From Candidatus Sulfurimonas baltica (lineage in GTDB: Bacteria; Campylobacterota; Campylobacteria; Campylobacterales; Sulfurimonadaceae), in contig NZ_CP054492.1 of the NCBI RefSeq assembly GCF_015265455.1, positions 2,418,001 through 2,482,000 of the forward strand: a DNA stretch of 64,000 bases, given 5' to 3'. Of this stretch, positions 1 to 7,087 are shown in pieces. The stretch's first letter is position 1. Each line of letters opens with the position of its first letter. The notes below the pieces were generated by a model. That model ran no database searches and was not told where the DNA came from. It saw only the letters and a program-made list of their open reading frames with translations. Position numbers and translations under genes: made by a program.

Positions 1-1172
1 AATGGAGCTATATATCCCAACTCTGGCATAACATACTCACTAAGTACATACCAACCAGATGATTTTCCAGTTTCAATATCATCATTATTTTCATCAGAAC
101 CCCAAGTTTTAACAACATCATCAAATTTGAAGTACTCGCCTTGAATCATAAAGTTTTTATAGTGAGCAGACATCTCAAGGTTGATAAGTTTATTATTTAA
201 GTCAACCGTTCTAGTGTTCTCATCAGAACCATCAGAAAGTCTTTTTATACCTGTTGCCTTAATGCTAGGAACAGCCCAGTATGCAGCACCAAAAGAGAAG
301 TGTTTACCTACACCAAAGTATGTTTCTGTTTTTGAAGTCTCTTCCCAGCCGTCAAATGGAGATAATAGAATTTTACCACCGTAGAAAAAGCTTTGTTCAG
401 TTATCTCTGATGTTTTTTTACCTTTTGCATCTAACAAAGAGGTTTCTTCTGTTGCATCACCAAAAGCCAATTGGTAGTGAACTTTTTTATTTAAATCTCC
501 ATAAACCTGTGCATTTGTACCACGGCGATTGTGTGAGATAAATTGTGCCGCAGCATCTGCAACTGCAGGGCGGTCATAAGCGATTGTGCGAGCCGATTTT
601 ATAGTTTCAGTACGTGAAACATCGATTTTTGCGCGGAAAAGTTTAAAGTTTACCAAAGACGAACCGAAAGGTTTTTTGATTTGAACATATGCATCACCAA
701 CGTTAAATTCATTCTCACCACTTTGTTGGTAATTTGCTTTATCGTTTCTAACGTCCATTACAAAAGAAGTCCATTTGTTAAAACCAGCTGCAACCTCAAA
801 ACGAACACGACGAAGGTATGCATCATTTATACTTGTGTCAGTTTTTGAAACATCATTATAATCAGTCTCTACATTTTCAAAAGTACCCTGAATACGAACA
901 CCAGCTTTTAGCCACATGTCAGAATTATCATCTGCTACAAACTTCATATTGATATGTGTTTGTTTACCATAAAGAAAATCAGGAGATTTTTCATCTACAA
1001 TAGTTATTTTGCTAACATTTGATTTACTCTCATTAGTCATTTCAAAAGCTTTACGACCCTCAGCAGGTGTAGTAAACAGTTGACCTTTGTCATCTACATA
1101 AAATTGTGCAGCACTTAAGCTAACTGAACCAATTGCTAAAACCGCCATTGTTGAAAGAACTATTTTTTTCAT
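1..1172 (-). CDS. phosphate-selective (OprO/OprP-type) outer-membrane porin, 3' part outside window
   Basis: The frame is open for 390 codons from the ATG at 1172 to the window edge, so the C-terminus is missing. It begins with a signal peptide (MKKIVLSTMAVLAIGSVSLSA, cleaved before AQF). The mature part has the alternating aromatic/charged strands of a 16-stranded porin, including WLKAGVRIQGTFENVETD, a pattern typical of the phosphate-selective porin O/P family. Known members are trimeric outer-membrane anion channels induced by phosphate starvation. A GGGAAA ribosome site precedes the ATG. Context supports phosphate uptake: pstS lies upstream in the same direction, and the promoter carries the same direct-repeat box as pstS and pstC. 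The family is fairly sure; phosphate specificity is inferred from context. Confidence 0.82.
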   Translation of the reverse strand, partial: MKKIVLSTMAVLAIGSVSLSAAQFYVDDKGQLFTTPAEGRKAFEMTNESKSNVSKITIVDEKSPDFLYGKQTHINMKFVADDNSDMWLKAGVRIQGTFENVETDYNDVSKTDTSINDAYLRRVRFEVAAGFNKWTSFVMDVRNDKANYQQSGENEFNVGDAYVQIKKPFGSSLVNFKLFRAKIDVSRTETIKSARTIAYDRPAVADAAAQFISHNRRGTNAQVYGDLNKKVHYQLAFGDATEETSLLDAKGKKTSEITEQSFFYGGKILLSPFDGWEETSKTETYFGVGKHFSFGAAYWAVPSIKATGIKRLSDGSDENTRTVDLNNKLINLEMSAHYKNFMIQGEYFKFDDVVKTWGSDENNDDIETGKSSGWYVLSEYVMPELGYIAP

Positions 1173-1204
1173 TATTTGTATTTCCCTTGTTTTTTGTTGA
1201 TAGA

Positions 1205-1236
1205 ATTATAAAATAGTTTGGTTACATAATGATTAC
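1205..1236 (-). promoter_or_regulatory. putative PHO box and -10 of the porin promoter
   Basis: Read on the minus strand, GTAATC (1231-1236) and GTAACC (1220-1225) are direct repeats with an 11-bp period. Nine bases downstream lies TATAAT (1205-1210), 33 bp upstream of the porin ATG. The pstS and pstC promoters have the same arrangement with the same spacing. The box sits where a -35 element would be, as expected for activation by a PhoB-like regulator. Confidence 0.65.
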
Positions 1237-1290
1237 AGCTATGATACTATAATAAGGTAGTTTTAGAGTAGTGTTTATGAATACATATAA

Positions 1291-1377
1291 AGGAGGATTC
1301 TTGCAATCAGTAGTTACAAGAATCATAGGAGAATACATGTGGTTCTTATAATCAGTAGTTATAAGAACCTTAGGAGA
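1291..1377. repeat. tandem covarying hairpins, possible small RNA
   Basis: Two hairpins lie 45 bp apart, at 1296-1324 and 1341-1369. Each has an 11-bp stem and the identical loop TCAGTAG. The stem sequences differ, but most changes are compensated on the other arm, so pairing is kept. On the plus strand each is preceded by AGGAG (1291 and 1327), and a third AGGAG follows at 1372. This fits a structured RNA with GGA motifs in single-stranded linkers, or a two-copy protein-binding palindrome. A TATAAT at 1248-1253 could be a plus-strand -10. No ORF of useful length overlaps. The remainder of the 341-bp pstS-porin spacer holds the porin promoter and the palindromic repeat listed next. Confidence 0.5.
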
Positions 1378-1396
1378 AGAAAATGAAATTTAACTA

Positions 1397-1508
1397 TTGA
1401 ACCCTCTGAATAATTAGCTATTAGACTCTGGATCAAGTCCAGAGTGACGGAACTATCGTCATTCCAAGCTTGACTTGGAATCTAGTTTATGAATTAATCA
1501 GAGGTCTC
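1397..1508. repeat. MITE-like palindromic repeat, copy A
   Basis: The left arm (1423-1450, ending GAGTGACGG) and right arm (1457-1483, starting CGTCATTCC) are inverted copies of each other. Each arm is itself a small hairpin around ATCAAGT. Outer imperfect inverted repeats with the core CTCTGAWTAA extend to the limits given. A second copy lies at 51654-51806. The element abuts the 3' end of pstS and could act as its terminator. No transposase is encoded. The pattern recalls the dispersed GTCATTCC.../...GGAATGACG repeats of other bacteria. Confidence 0.7.
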
Positions 1509-1513
1509 TATTA

Positions 1514-2518
1514 TTATTTGATATTAGAAGCCCAATACTCCCTAATCATATTTTTTGTATCTTCAGGAAGAGGAATATAACCTAACTTTTTAGCAGATTC
1601 GTCACCATTTTTAAAAGCATAGTCATAAAACTCTATTGTTTTTTTATTCATCTCAGATTTCTCAGTCGCTAGTAAAATAAATGTTGCTGCAACAATAGGG
1701 TAAGAAGTATCGCCTGGTTGTAGAGCTAACATCGCATAGAAGTTATCCTCTTTTGTCCAACTTGCATATTTTGCAGCAGCTTTAAAGTTATCTTCATTTG
1801 CTACAACCCACTTACCACTCGCAGTTTTAAGCACGGCAGCTGATAGCTTATTGCTCTCTTTATACGCATTTTCAATATAACCGATAGAGTAAGGAGTTTG
1901 CTTAATTAAGTTTGCAACGCCCTCGTTACCTTTTCCGCCGATACCAACAGCCCAGTCAATTGCTTTACCAGTTCCATAAGTATCTTTCCAGTTTTTAGAA
2001 CTTCCACTTAGGTAATAAGTAAAGTTAAAAGTAGTTCCTGAACCGTCCGAACGGTGAACAACAGTAATTTTTTGGTTTGGCAGCTTAAGAGCTGTATTGC
2101 TAGCAGCGATTGCGGAATCATTCCACATAGTGATTTTCCCCGCAAAAATATCTGCAACAACTTCATTGCTTAACTTTAATGTCTCATCTGCAATACCATC
2201 AATATTAAATGCTATAACAATAGAACCGATAACTGCCGGAAACTGTAAAAGTTTTGCCTCTGAGAGTTTTTTAGAGTTTAACGGTTTATCAGACGCACCA
2301 AAATCTACAATTCTTTTTGTAATTTGCTTGATTCCGCCACCTGAGCCAATTGACTGGTAGTTTACACTATTTTTTGTATCTTTTTTATAGTTGAAAGCCC
2401 AATCATAATAAAGAGGAGCTGGAAAAGATGCACCTGCACCATTGATTTTATCTGAAGCGAATGACGTACTTACGGAAGCAGCTGCAACAAGTGCAACTAA
2501 AGCTAATTTTTTAAACAT
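1514..2518 (-). CDS. pstS: PstS, periplasmic phosphate-binding protein
   Basis: This is the solute-binding component of the high-affinity phosphate ABC transporter. The 334-residue product starts with a clear signal peptide (MFKKLALVALVAAASVSTSFA, cleaved before SDK). Phosphate-pocket signatures are visible: GAGASFPAPLYYDW near the mature N-terminus, SGGGIKQI, DFGASDKPL and RSDGSGTTFNF. The length is typical. It is separated from pstCAB by ppk2 and transcribed divergently from them, so it has its own promoter. That promoter carries the putative PHO box at 2565-2581. The palindromic repeat just after the stop may end the transcript. Confidence 0.96.
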   Translation of the reverse strand: MFKKLALVALVAAASVSTSFASDKINGAGASFPAPLYYDWAFNYKKDTKNSVNYQSIGSGGGIKQITKRIVDFGASDKPLNSKKLSEAKLLQFPAVIGSIVIAFNIDGIADETLKLSNEVVADIFAGKITMWNDSAIAASNTALKLPNQKITVVHRSDGSGTTFNFTYYLSGSSKNWKDTYGTGKAIDWAVGIGGKGNEGVANLIKQTPYSIGYIENAYKESNKLSAAVLKTASGKWVVANEDNFKAAAKYASWTKEDNFYAMLALQPGDTSYPIVAATFILLATEKSEMNKKTIEFYDYAFKNGDESAKKLGYIPLPEDTKNMIREYWASNIK

Positions 2519-2549
2519 TTTCGTACCTTTTGTTTTATTAAGATACGAA

Positions 2550-2581
2550 ATTATAAATGCGAAAGGTTACATGTAGATTAC
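2550..2581 (-). promoter_or_regulatory. putative PHO box and -10 of the pstS promoter
   Basis: On the minus strand GTAATC (2576-2581) and GTAACC (2565-2570) form an 11-bp direct repeat. Exactly 9 bp later comes TATAAT (2550-2555), about 32 bp upstream of the pstS ATG. The spacing is identical to the porin and pstC promoters. Confidence 0.68.
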
Positions 2582-2588
2582 CAAATTG

Positions 2589-2624
2589 AATAGTTTAAAC
2601 TATTTTTGTAACCTACATGTAATA
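2589..2624. promoter_or_regulatory. 16-bp palindrome and inverted second GTAAYC box in the ppk2-pstS spacer
   Basis: A perfect 16-bp palindrome (AATAGTTTAAACTATT, 2589-2604) is followed by plus-strand GTAACC-TACAT-GTAATA (2608-2624). This is a near copy of the PHO-type box in the opposite orientation to the pstS box. With the box at 2565-2581 it makes an extended inverted repeat that could form a cruciform, a looped regulator site or a ppk2 terminator. Confidence 0.4.
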
Positions 2625-2627
2625 AAC

Positions 2628-3524
2628 TTACTTTTTAAGTGAAAACTTAAACTCTTTTTCCATTGCAATAGCTTCATCTCGACCATAAATTATAATCTCT
2701 TTATCTACTGCAATATTTTTTGCTTTTATTTTATCCGGATAATCGACAAAGTTCAGAATATGTTTTATGCAGTTAATTCTAGCTTTTTTCTTGTCATCAC
2801 TTTTTACAATCGTCCATGGTGCTATTTCTGTATGGGTAGCACTCAGCATCATGAATTTAGCCAAAGAATACTCATCCCATAATTTTTGAGACTCCATATC
2901 AACAGGTGAAAGCTTATATTGCTTCAGAGGGTCTGTCTCTCTAGCTTTAAATCTTTTTGCCTGTTCATCTTTGGATACAGAGAAATAGAATTTAAATATT
3001 TTAATATCTTCATCAACTATCATATCTTCAAATTCAGGTGCATCTTTTAAAAATTTATGATGTTCTCTCTCCGTACAAAACCCCATAACAGGCTCAACCA
3101 TCGAGCGGTTATACCAACTTCTGTCAAAAAGGACTATCTCCCCGGCAGATGGCAGATGTTGCACATATCTTTGAAAGTACCACTGAGAGCGCTCTCTATC
3201 ACTCGGCTTCTCAAGTGCAACCACTCTCGCACCCCTTGGGTTTAGATGCTCAGTGATTCTTTTTATAGTGCCACCTTTGCCCGCTGCATCACGACCCTCA
3301 AAAACCATCAAAACCTTAAGCCCTGTGTCTTTTACGTGATTTTGAAATTTCAAAAGTTCAACTTGTAAAGTAGCCAACTCCTCTTCGTAGGCTATCGTCT
3401 CCTCTTTTTTCCAGATCCGAACTTTTCCGTCTTTGCTTTTTCTTCTATCTTTATCCTCTTTCCTTCTATCTTCGCCCTTTTCTCTTCTCTCTTGCTCTTT
3501 TTTATCTATTTTTTTCTCTTTCAT
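2628..3524 (-). CDS. ppk2: polyphosphate kinase 2 (PPK2 family)
   Basis: PPK2 enzymes transfer phosphate between polyphosphate and nucleoside (di)phosphates. The 298-residue product shows the family's P-loop GRDAAGKGGTIKRI, the lid-like RGARVVALEKPSDRERSQWYFQRYV, the Walker B-like IVLFDRSWYNRS, and PWTIVKSDDKKKARIN near the C-terminus. The first 40 residues are extremely charged (runs of K, E and R) and probably disordered. I chose the ATG at 3524 because AAGGAG lies just upstream; a longer start 18 bp earlier would swallow that ribosome site. Its place between pstS and pstC links polyphosphate storage to phosphate uptake. The direction of the reaction and the preferred nucleotide cannot be read from sequence. 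Confidence 0.93.
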   Translation of the reverse strand: MKEKKIDKKEQERREKGEDRRKEDKDRRKSKDGKVRIWKKEETIAYEEELATLQVELLKFQNHVKDTGLKVLMVFEGRDAAGKGGTIKRITEHLNPRGARVVALEKPSDRERSQWYFQRYVQHLPSAGEIVLFDRSWYNRSMVEPVMGFCTEREHHKFLKDAPEFEDMIVDEDIKIFKFYFSVSKDEQAKRFKARETDPLKQYKLSPVDMESQKLWDEYSLAKFMMLSATHTEIAPWTIVKSDDKKKARINCIKHILNFVDYPDKIKAKNIAVDKEIIIYGRDEAIAMEKEFKFSLKK

Positions 3525-3594
3525 AATCTCTCCTTTTAGCATTCAACAAAAGTATACTACTAAAATTCTTATCAATATCTTCAGCTGTATCTCA

Positions 3595-3626
3595 GTAACC
3601 AATTTGTAATCAAATCTACATAAAAT
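3595..3626 (+). promoter_or_regulatory. putative PHO box and -10 of the pstC operon
   Basis: GTAACC (3595-3600) and GTAATC (3606-3611) are 11 bp apart. Nine bases later lies TAAAAT (3621-3626), a fair -10, 30 bp upstream of the pstC ATG. The ribosome site AGAGGAG follows. Confidence 0.65.
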
Positions 3627-3655
3627 TGCAAACTTTATAAAAGAGGAGCTGATTA

Positions 3656-4513
3656 ATGAGTATTATCATTGATAAATTATTTGCAAATTTAAGTAAATTT
3701 ATCGCAATTACAATATTACTGTTGGTTGCTTGGATTTTTACAGTTTTACTACAAAACTCTATGGCTTCAATCCAAGCATTTGGTTTTGACTTTATAACAG
3801 AGTCTAAATGGGCACCAAATTTAGGGAAGTTTGGTGCACTTCCTGCAATATACGGGTCTGTTGTTTCAACTTTTCTGGCAATGATTTTGGCAGTGCCATT
3901 GGCTATAGGCGTTGCAATATTCTTAAGCGAACTAGCACCTGCTCGTCTTAAATCACCGGTTGGTGTTTCGATAGAACTTTTAGCAGCTATCCCATCTGTT
4001 ATCTACGGTATGTGGGGTCTGTTTTACTTTGTCCCTATTGTACGTGATGTCTTTGGCGGAATTGGTATCAGTATGCTTACAGCCGGAATTGTACTATCCA
4101 TAATGATACTTCCATTTATGGCAGCAGTTACAAGAGATGCAATGAATACAACCCCTGATATTTTAAAAGAGTCAGCGTATGCACTTGGTGGAACAAAATG
4201 GGATGTTATAAAAGATATAATTATCCCTTACGCTAAAGCTGGAATAATCGGCTCGTTTATTTTGGCTCTTGGGCGTGCCATTGGTGAGACTATGGCTGTT
4301 ACTTTTGTAATGGGTAATGTTCATAAAATATCTATGGATTTAACAGCACCTGCCACATCTATTCCAGTAACACTTGCAAACGAATTCACAGAAGCAGATA
4401 CTGAACTTTACTACTCATCACTCTTTGAGCTTTCACTAATGCTACTAGTAATAAGTTTCACGATTATATCTATTGCGAAATTTTACTTTTTACGTAGAAA
4501 AAGGATTGCATAA
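3656..4513 (+). CDS. pstC: PstC, phosphate ABC transporter permease
   Basis: One of the two inner-membrane permease subunits of the Pst phosphate importer. The 285-residue product has about six hydrophobic spans. It carries the permease EAA-type loop ALGGTKWDVIKDIIIPYAKAG followed by LGRAIGETMAVTFVMGN, which is diagnostic of PstC. It is at the short end for the family. The ribosome site AGAGGAG precedes the ATG. The stop codon overlaps the pstA start by one base (TAATG), implying translational coupling. It is first in a pstC-pstA-pstB-phoU array. Confidence 0.96.
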   Translation: MSIIIDKLFANLSKFIAITILLLVAWIFTVLLQNSMASIQAFGFDFITESKWAPNLGKFGALPAIYGSVVSTFLAMILAVPLAIGVAIFLSELAPARLKSPVGVSIELLAAIPSVIYGMWGLFYFVPIVRDVFGGIGISMLTAGIVLSIMILPFMAAVTRDAMNTTPDILKESAYALGGTKWDVIKDIIIPYAKAGIIGSFILALGRAIGETMAVTFVMGNVHKISMDLTAPATSIPVTLANEFTEADTELYYSSLFELSLMLLVISFTIISIAKFYFLRRKRIA

Positions 4514-5355
4514 TGACTCATACTCAAAAAAGAATTCTTACAAATAACATTGTTATGGTTCTTTCCACTATGTCTGCAGTTATTGGGATAGGTTTTTTAT
4601 TTTGGATTTTAGGTGTGTTAGTCTTAAATGGTGTTGATGCACTGAGCTGGAGTATCTTCTCTCATGAGGGAGCACCTCCAGGCTATGAAGAGAGTGGACT
4701 CAAACATGCACTTATTGGTCAACTTATGATTGTTAGTGTTGCAACATTTATTGGTGTTCCTCTTGGGATATTGGCTGGGACATACCTGAGTGAGTATGGC
4801 CAAAAATCAAAACTAGCAGAGACTATTCGTGACATATCTGACATTATGATGTCAGCACCTAGTATTGTAATAGGTGCTTTTGTTTATGCTGTAGTTGTAG
4901 TTCCCATGGGGCACTTTAGTGGTTGGGCCGGTTCAGTTGCGCTTACTATCATAATGCTTCCTATAATTTTAAGAACTACTGATGACATGTTGCAGCTTGT
5001 TCCATCCACACTCAGAGAAGCTGCTTTTGCTTTAGGCGCTCCAAAATACAAAGTAATTATTCAAGTTGTTTATCGCGGGGCAAAAGCTGGAATATTAACA
5101 GGTGTTTTACTTGGTGTTGCAAGGGTTGCAGGTGAGACAGCTCCTCTTTTGTTCACATCATTTAATGATAATTTTTTAAATACAGATATGAGTGAGCCAA
5201 TGGCATCACTTACTGTTACTATGTATAACTATGCAACCAGCCCTTATGAAGATTGGCAAAAACTCGGGTGGGCTGCAGCATTTATTTTATCTATGTTCAT
5301 TTTATCTCTAAATATAATTGGACGACTATTTTTATTAAAGAAAAAAGGGAAATAA
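4513..5355 (+). CDS. pstA: PstA, phosphate ABC transporter permease
   Basis: The second inner-membrane permease of the Pst importer, 280 residues with about six spans. The coupling loop [21 protein letters not shown] and the following [17 protein letters not shown] are characteristic of PstA. An extracytoplasmic loop near residues 45-60 carries [14 protein letters not shown]. Both ends use one-base stop/start overlaps, with pstC before and pstB after, so the three genes are almost certainly one translationally coupled operon. Confidence 0.96.
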   Translation: MTHTQKRILTNNIVMVLSTMSAVIGIGFLFWILGVLVLNGVDALSWSIFSHEGAPPGYEESGLKHALIGQLMIVSVATFIGVPLGILAGTYLSEYGQKSKLAETIRDISDIMMSAPSIVIGAFVYAVVVVPMGHFSGWAGSVALTIIMLPIILRTTDDMLQLVPSTLREAAFALGAPKYKVIIQVVYRGAKAGILTGVLLGVARVAGETAPLLFTSFNDNFLNTDMSEPMASLTVTMYNYATSPYEDWQKLGWAAAFILSMFILSLNIIGRLFLLKKKGK

Positions 5356-6140
5356 TGGCAACTATTGTTGATATAACTAAAGAAAAAGCGCTTGAGGTCA
5401 ATAACTTTGAGTTTACTTATGCGGGAGTAGATGAGCCGAGTATAAAGACGCTCTCTATGCCCGTTGCAAAAAATAGCATTACCGCTCTTATTGGACCTTC
5501 AGGATGTGGTAAAACAACACTTCTTAGAAGTTTTAACCGAATGCACGATTTGTATCCAGGCAATAAATACAGTGGGGAAATTTTGTTTAAGAATAAAAAT
5601 ATTCTAACGAAAAATGAGGATTTGATTAACCTGAGAATTCAGATAGGGATGATTTTTCAAAAACCTACAGCTTTTCCTATGAGCATATTTGATAATGTTG
5701 CTTATGGAATGAGACTACAAGGTATAAAAAATAAAACGGAATTAAAAGACAGGGTTGAAAAAGCACTTAAAGATGCAGCAATTTTCAAAGAGGTCAAGGA
5801 TAGACTAAAACACGACGCCAACGGACTCTCAGGAGGACAACAGCAAAGGCTTTGCATTGCTCGTGCTATTGCGGTTGAACCGGAAGTTTTACTCTTTGAT
5901 GAACCTACCTCTGCCCTTGATCCTATCTCCACTGCCGGGATTGAAGAGTTAATAGTTGAGCTAAAACAGAGAGTTTCTATTATTATAGTTACGCACAACA
6001 TGCAACAAGCTGCAAGAGTAAGTGACTATACAGGTTTTATGTATATGGGCGAGCTTATAGAGTTGGGTCTCACAGAAGAACTTTTCGTAACACCAAAAGA
6101 GAAACTTACAGAAGAGTACATAACCGGCAAATTCGGTTGA
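5355..6140 (+). CDS. pstB: PstB, phosphate ABC transporter ATPase
   Basis: The ATP-hydrolysing subunit of the Pst importer. Walker A is GPSGCGKTT, the ABC signature is [14 protein letters not shown], Walker B is [13 protein letters not shown], and the switch histidine is in [16 protein letters not shown]. The start is the ATG that overlaps the pstA stop (TAATG) behind AAAGGGAAA. This gives 261 residues, normal for PstB. A start 102 bp further upstream is possible in the same frame but would read through the end of pstA and add a non-homologous tail. Confidence 0.96.
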   Translation: MATIVDITKEKALEVNNFEFTYAGVDEPSIKTLSMPVAKNSITALIGPSGCGKTTLLRSFNRMHDLYPGNKYSGEILFKNKNILTKNEDLINLRIQIGMIFQKPTAFPMSIFDNVAYGMRLQGIKNKTELKDRVEKALKDAAIFKEVKDRLKHDANGLSGGQQQRLCIARAIAVEPEVLLFDEPTSALDPISTAGIEELIVELKQRVSIIIVTHNMQQAARVSDYTGFMYMGELIELGLTEELFVTPKEKLTEEYITGKFG

Positions 6141-6300
6141 TAAAAATTGCACTAGTGCAATGGGCCTCCTGCCGAAGGAAACTAAGTGTTAACGTAAGTA
6201 GCGGAATTACTTCCGATACTGTAACAAATAAATGAGAGGTTTCCTTTCATTTTACTAGGTACCCCTCGAGGGTGTGAAATAAAATTAAAGGAATTTATAC
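6141..6300 (+). other. structured pstB-phoU intergenic spacer
   Basis: No ORF is apparent in these 160 bp, but the density of self-complementarity is high. There is the palindrome TTGCACTAGTGCAA, then AAGGAAAC (6175-6182) able to pair with GTTTCCTT (6239-6246). Enclosed between these arms is a local hairpin, AGTAGCGGAA-TTAC-TTCCGATACT. Near the phoU start comes the palindrome CCCTCGAGGG. A poor A-rich ribosome site, AAAGGAATT, precedes phoU. This may be an attenuator, a processing site or a small RNA between the transporter genes and the regulator gene. Confidence 0.4.
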
Positions 6301-6972
6301 ATGTCAACAAAATACAATAATAAAATAGATGAAATCAGAGGTCTAATAGCCACTCTTTTAGAGAGCATTGTCTCAGCAAGCCAAATATCATTAAATTCTT
6401 TTATCCCAATCAGTCAAGATGGCTATAAGTTAGCCCTAGAAAAGCTAAATAATATTGAACTGCAGGGTGATACAATTGATAACGAGATTATAAAAACTTT
6501 TGCCCTGTTTGGTCCAGAAGCTGTAGAGCTACGCTCATTAGTTGCTTATTTAAAAATGACAAACGAAATAGTTCGCATTGGAGAGGGCACAAGAAAATAT
6601 GCACGCAGAATGAGAGAACACTCTCAAAGCGATTGTAATCTAGAGCCTCTAAGTGCAACAATCTCACAACTTCACAAAAGTACAATCAAAGCATTAGAGT
6701 ATATTTTAGAGTGCTTTAAAGATCTTGATACATGTAATATTGAAGATTATTATAGAAAAATAATGGTTGAAGAGAGTAAAAATGATGATATTTTTTCAAT
6801 ATTGGAAAAAGAGATAATGACAATAATCATAGAAGAAAAAGAGCTATCCCAAGAATATGTGAAAGTTTTAGGAACACTTAGAAAATTAGAGCGCTCATGT
6901 GACAGAAGTGTTAATATTGCCAACTTAATGATGTATGCAAAAAAAGGTGGAGAACTTAGTCTTTATAGATAA
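6301..6972 (+). CDS. phoU: PhoU-domain phosphate regulator
   Basis: PhoU proteins are all-helical cytoplasmic proteins that couple Pst transporter activity to the PhoR/PhoB system and limit phosphate uptake. This 223-residue product has two PhoU-like helical repeats. The first includes LEKLNNIELQGDTIDNEIIKT and MTNEIVRIGEGTRKYARRM; the second includes LGTLRKLERSCDRSVNIANLMMY. The motif ERSCDRSVNIA matches the metal-binding E..xDR.xNIA helix of PhoU. It is slightly shorter than the E. coli protein. It follows pstB after a structured spacer and probably belongs to the same transcript. Confidence 0.86.
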   Translation: MSTKYNNKIDEIRGLIATLLESIVSASQISLNSFIPISQDGYKLALEKLNNIELQGDTIDNEIIKTFALFGPEAVELRSLVAYLKMTNEIVRIGEGTRKYARRMREHSQSDCNLEPLSATISQLHKSTIKALEYILECFKDLDTCNIEDYYRKIMVEESKNDDIFSILEKEIMTIIIEEKELSQEYVKVLGTLRKLERSCDRSVNIANLMMYAKKGGELSLYR

Positions 6973-7052
6973 TATAATAACTTTATGAAACAAATTAAGA
7001 TATTGATTAAAATTTAATCAGCTATCCTTATTTTTATTAAATGTTATTAAGA

Positions 7053-7058
7053 TATACT
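7053..7058 (+). promoter_or_regulatory. possible -10 of glnA
   Basis: TATACT lies 30 bp before the glnA ATG, followed by TGCTAGG and the ribosome site TCAGGAG. No convincing -35 or NtrC-type element is visible in the phoU-glnA spacer. Confidence 0.35.
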
Positions 7059-7087
7059 GCTAGGAATATAAATTCAGGAGATAATTA

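Noticed and set aside
3525-3542. Upstream start for ppk2
   Set aside because: It would place the AAGGAG ribosome site inside the coding region; the next ATG fits better.
5253-5355. Longer N-terminus of PstB beginning inside pstA
   Set aside because: The extension reads the end of pstA in another frame and is not PstB-like; the ATG overlapping the pstA stop has a ribosome site and gives the normal length.
6160-6250. Self-cleaving ribozyme in the pstB-phoU spacer
   Set aside because: Short stretches such as GAAAC are present but the conserved core of a hammerhead is absent.
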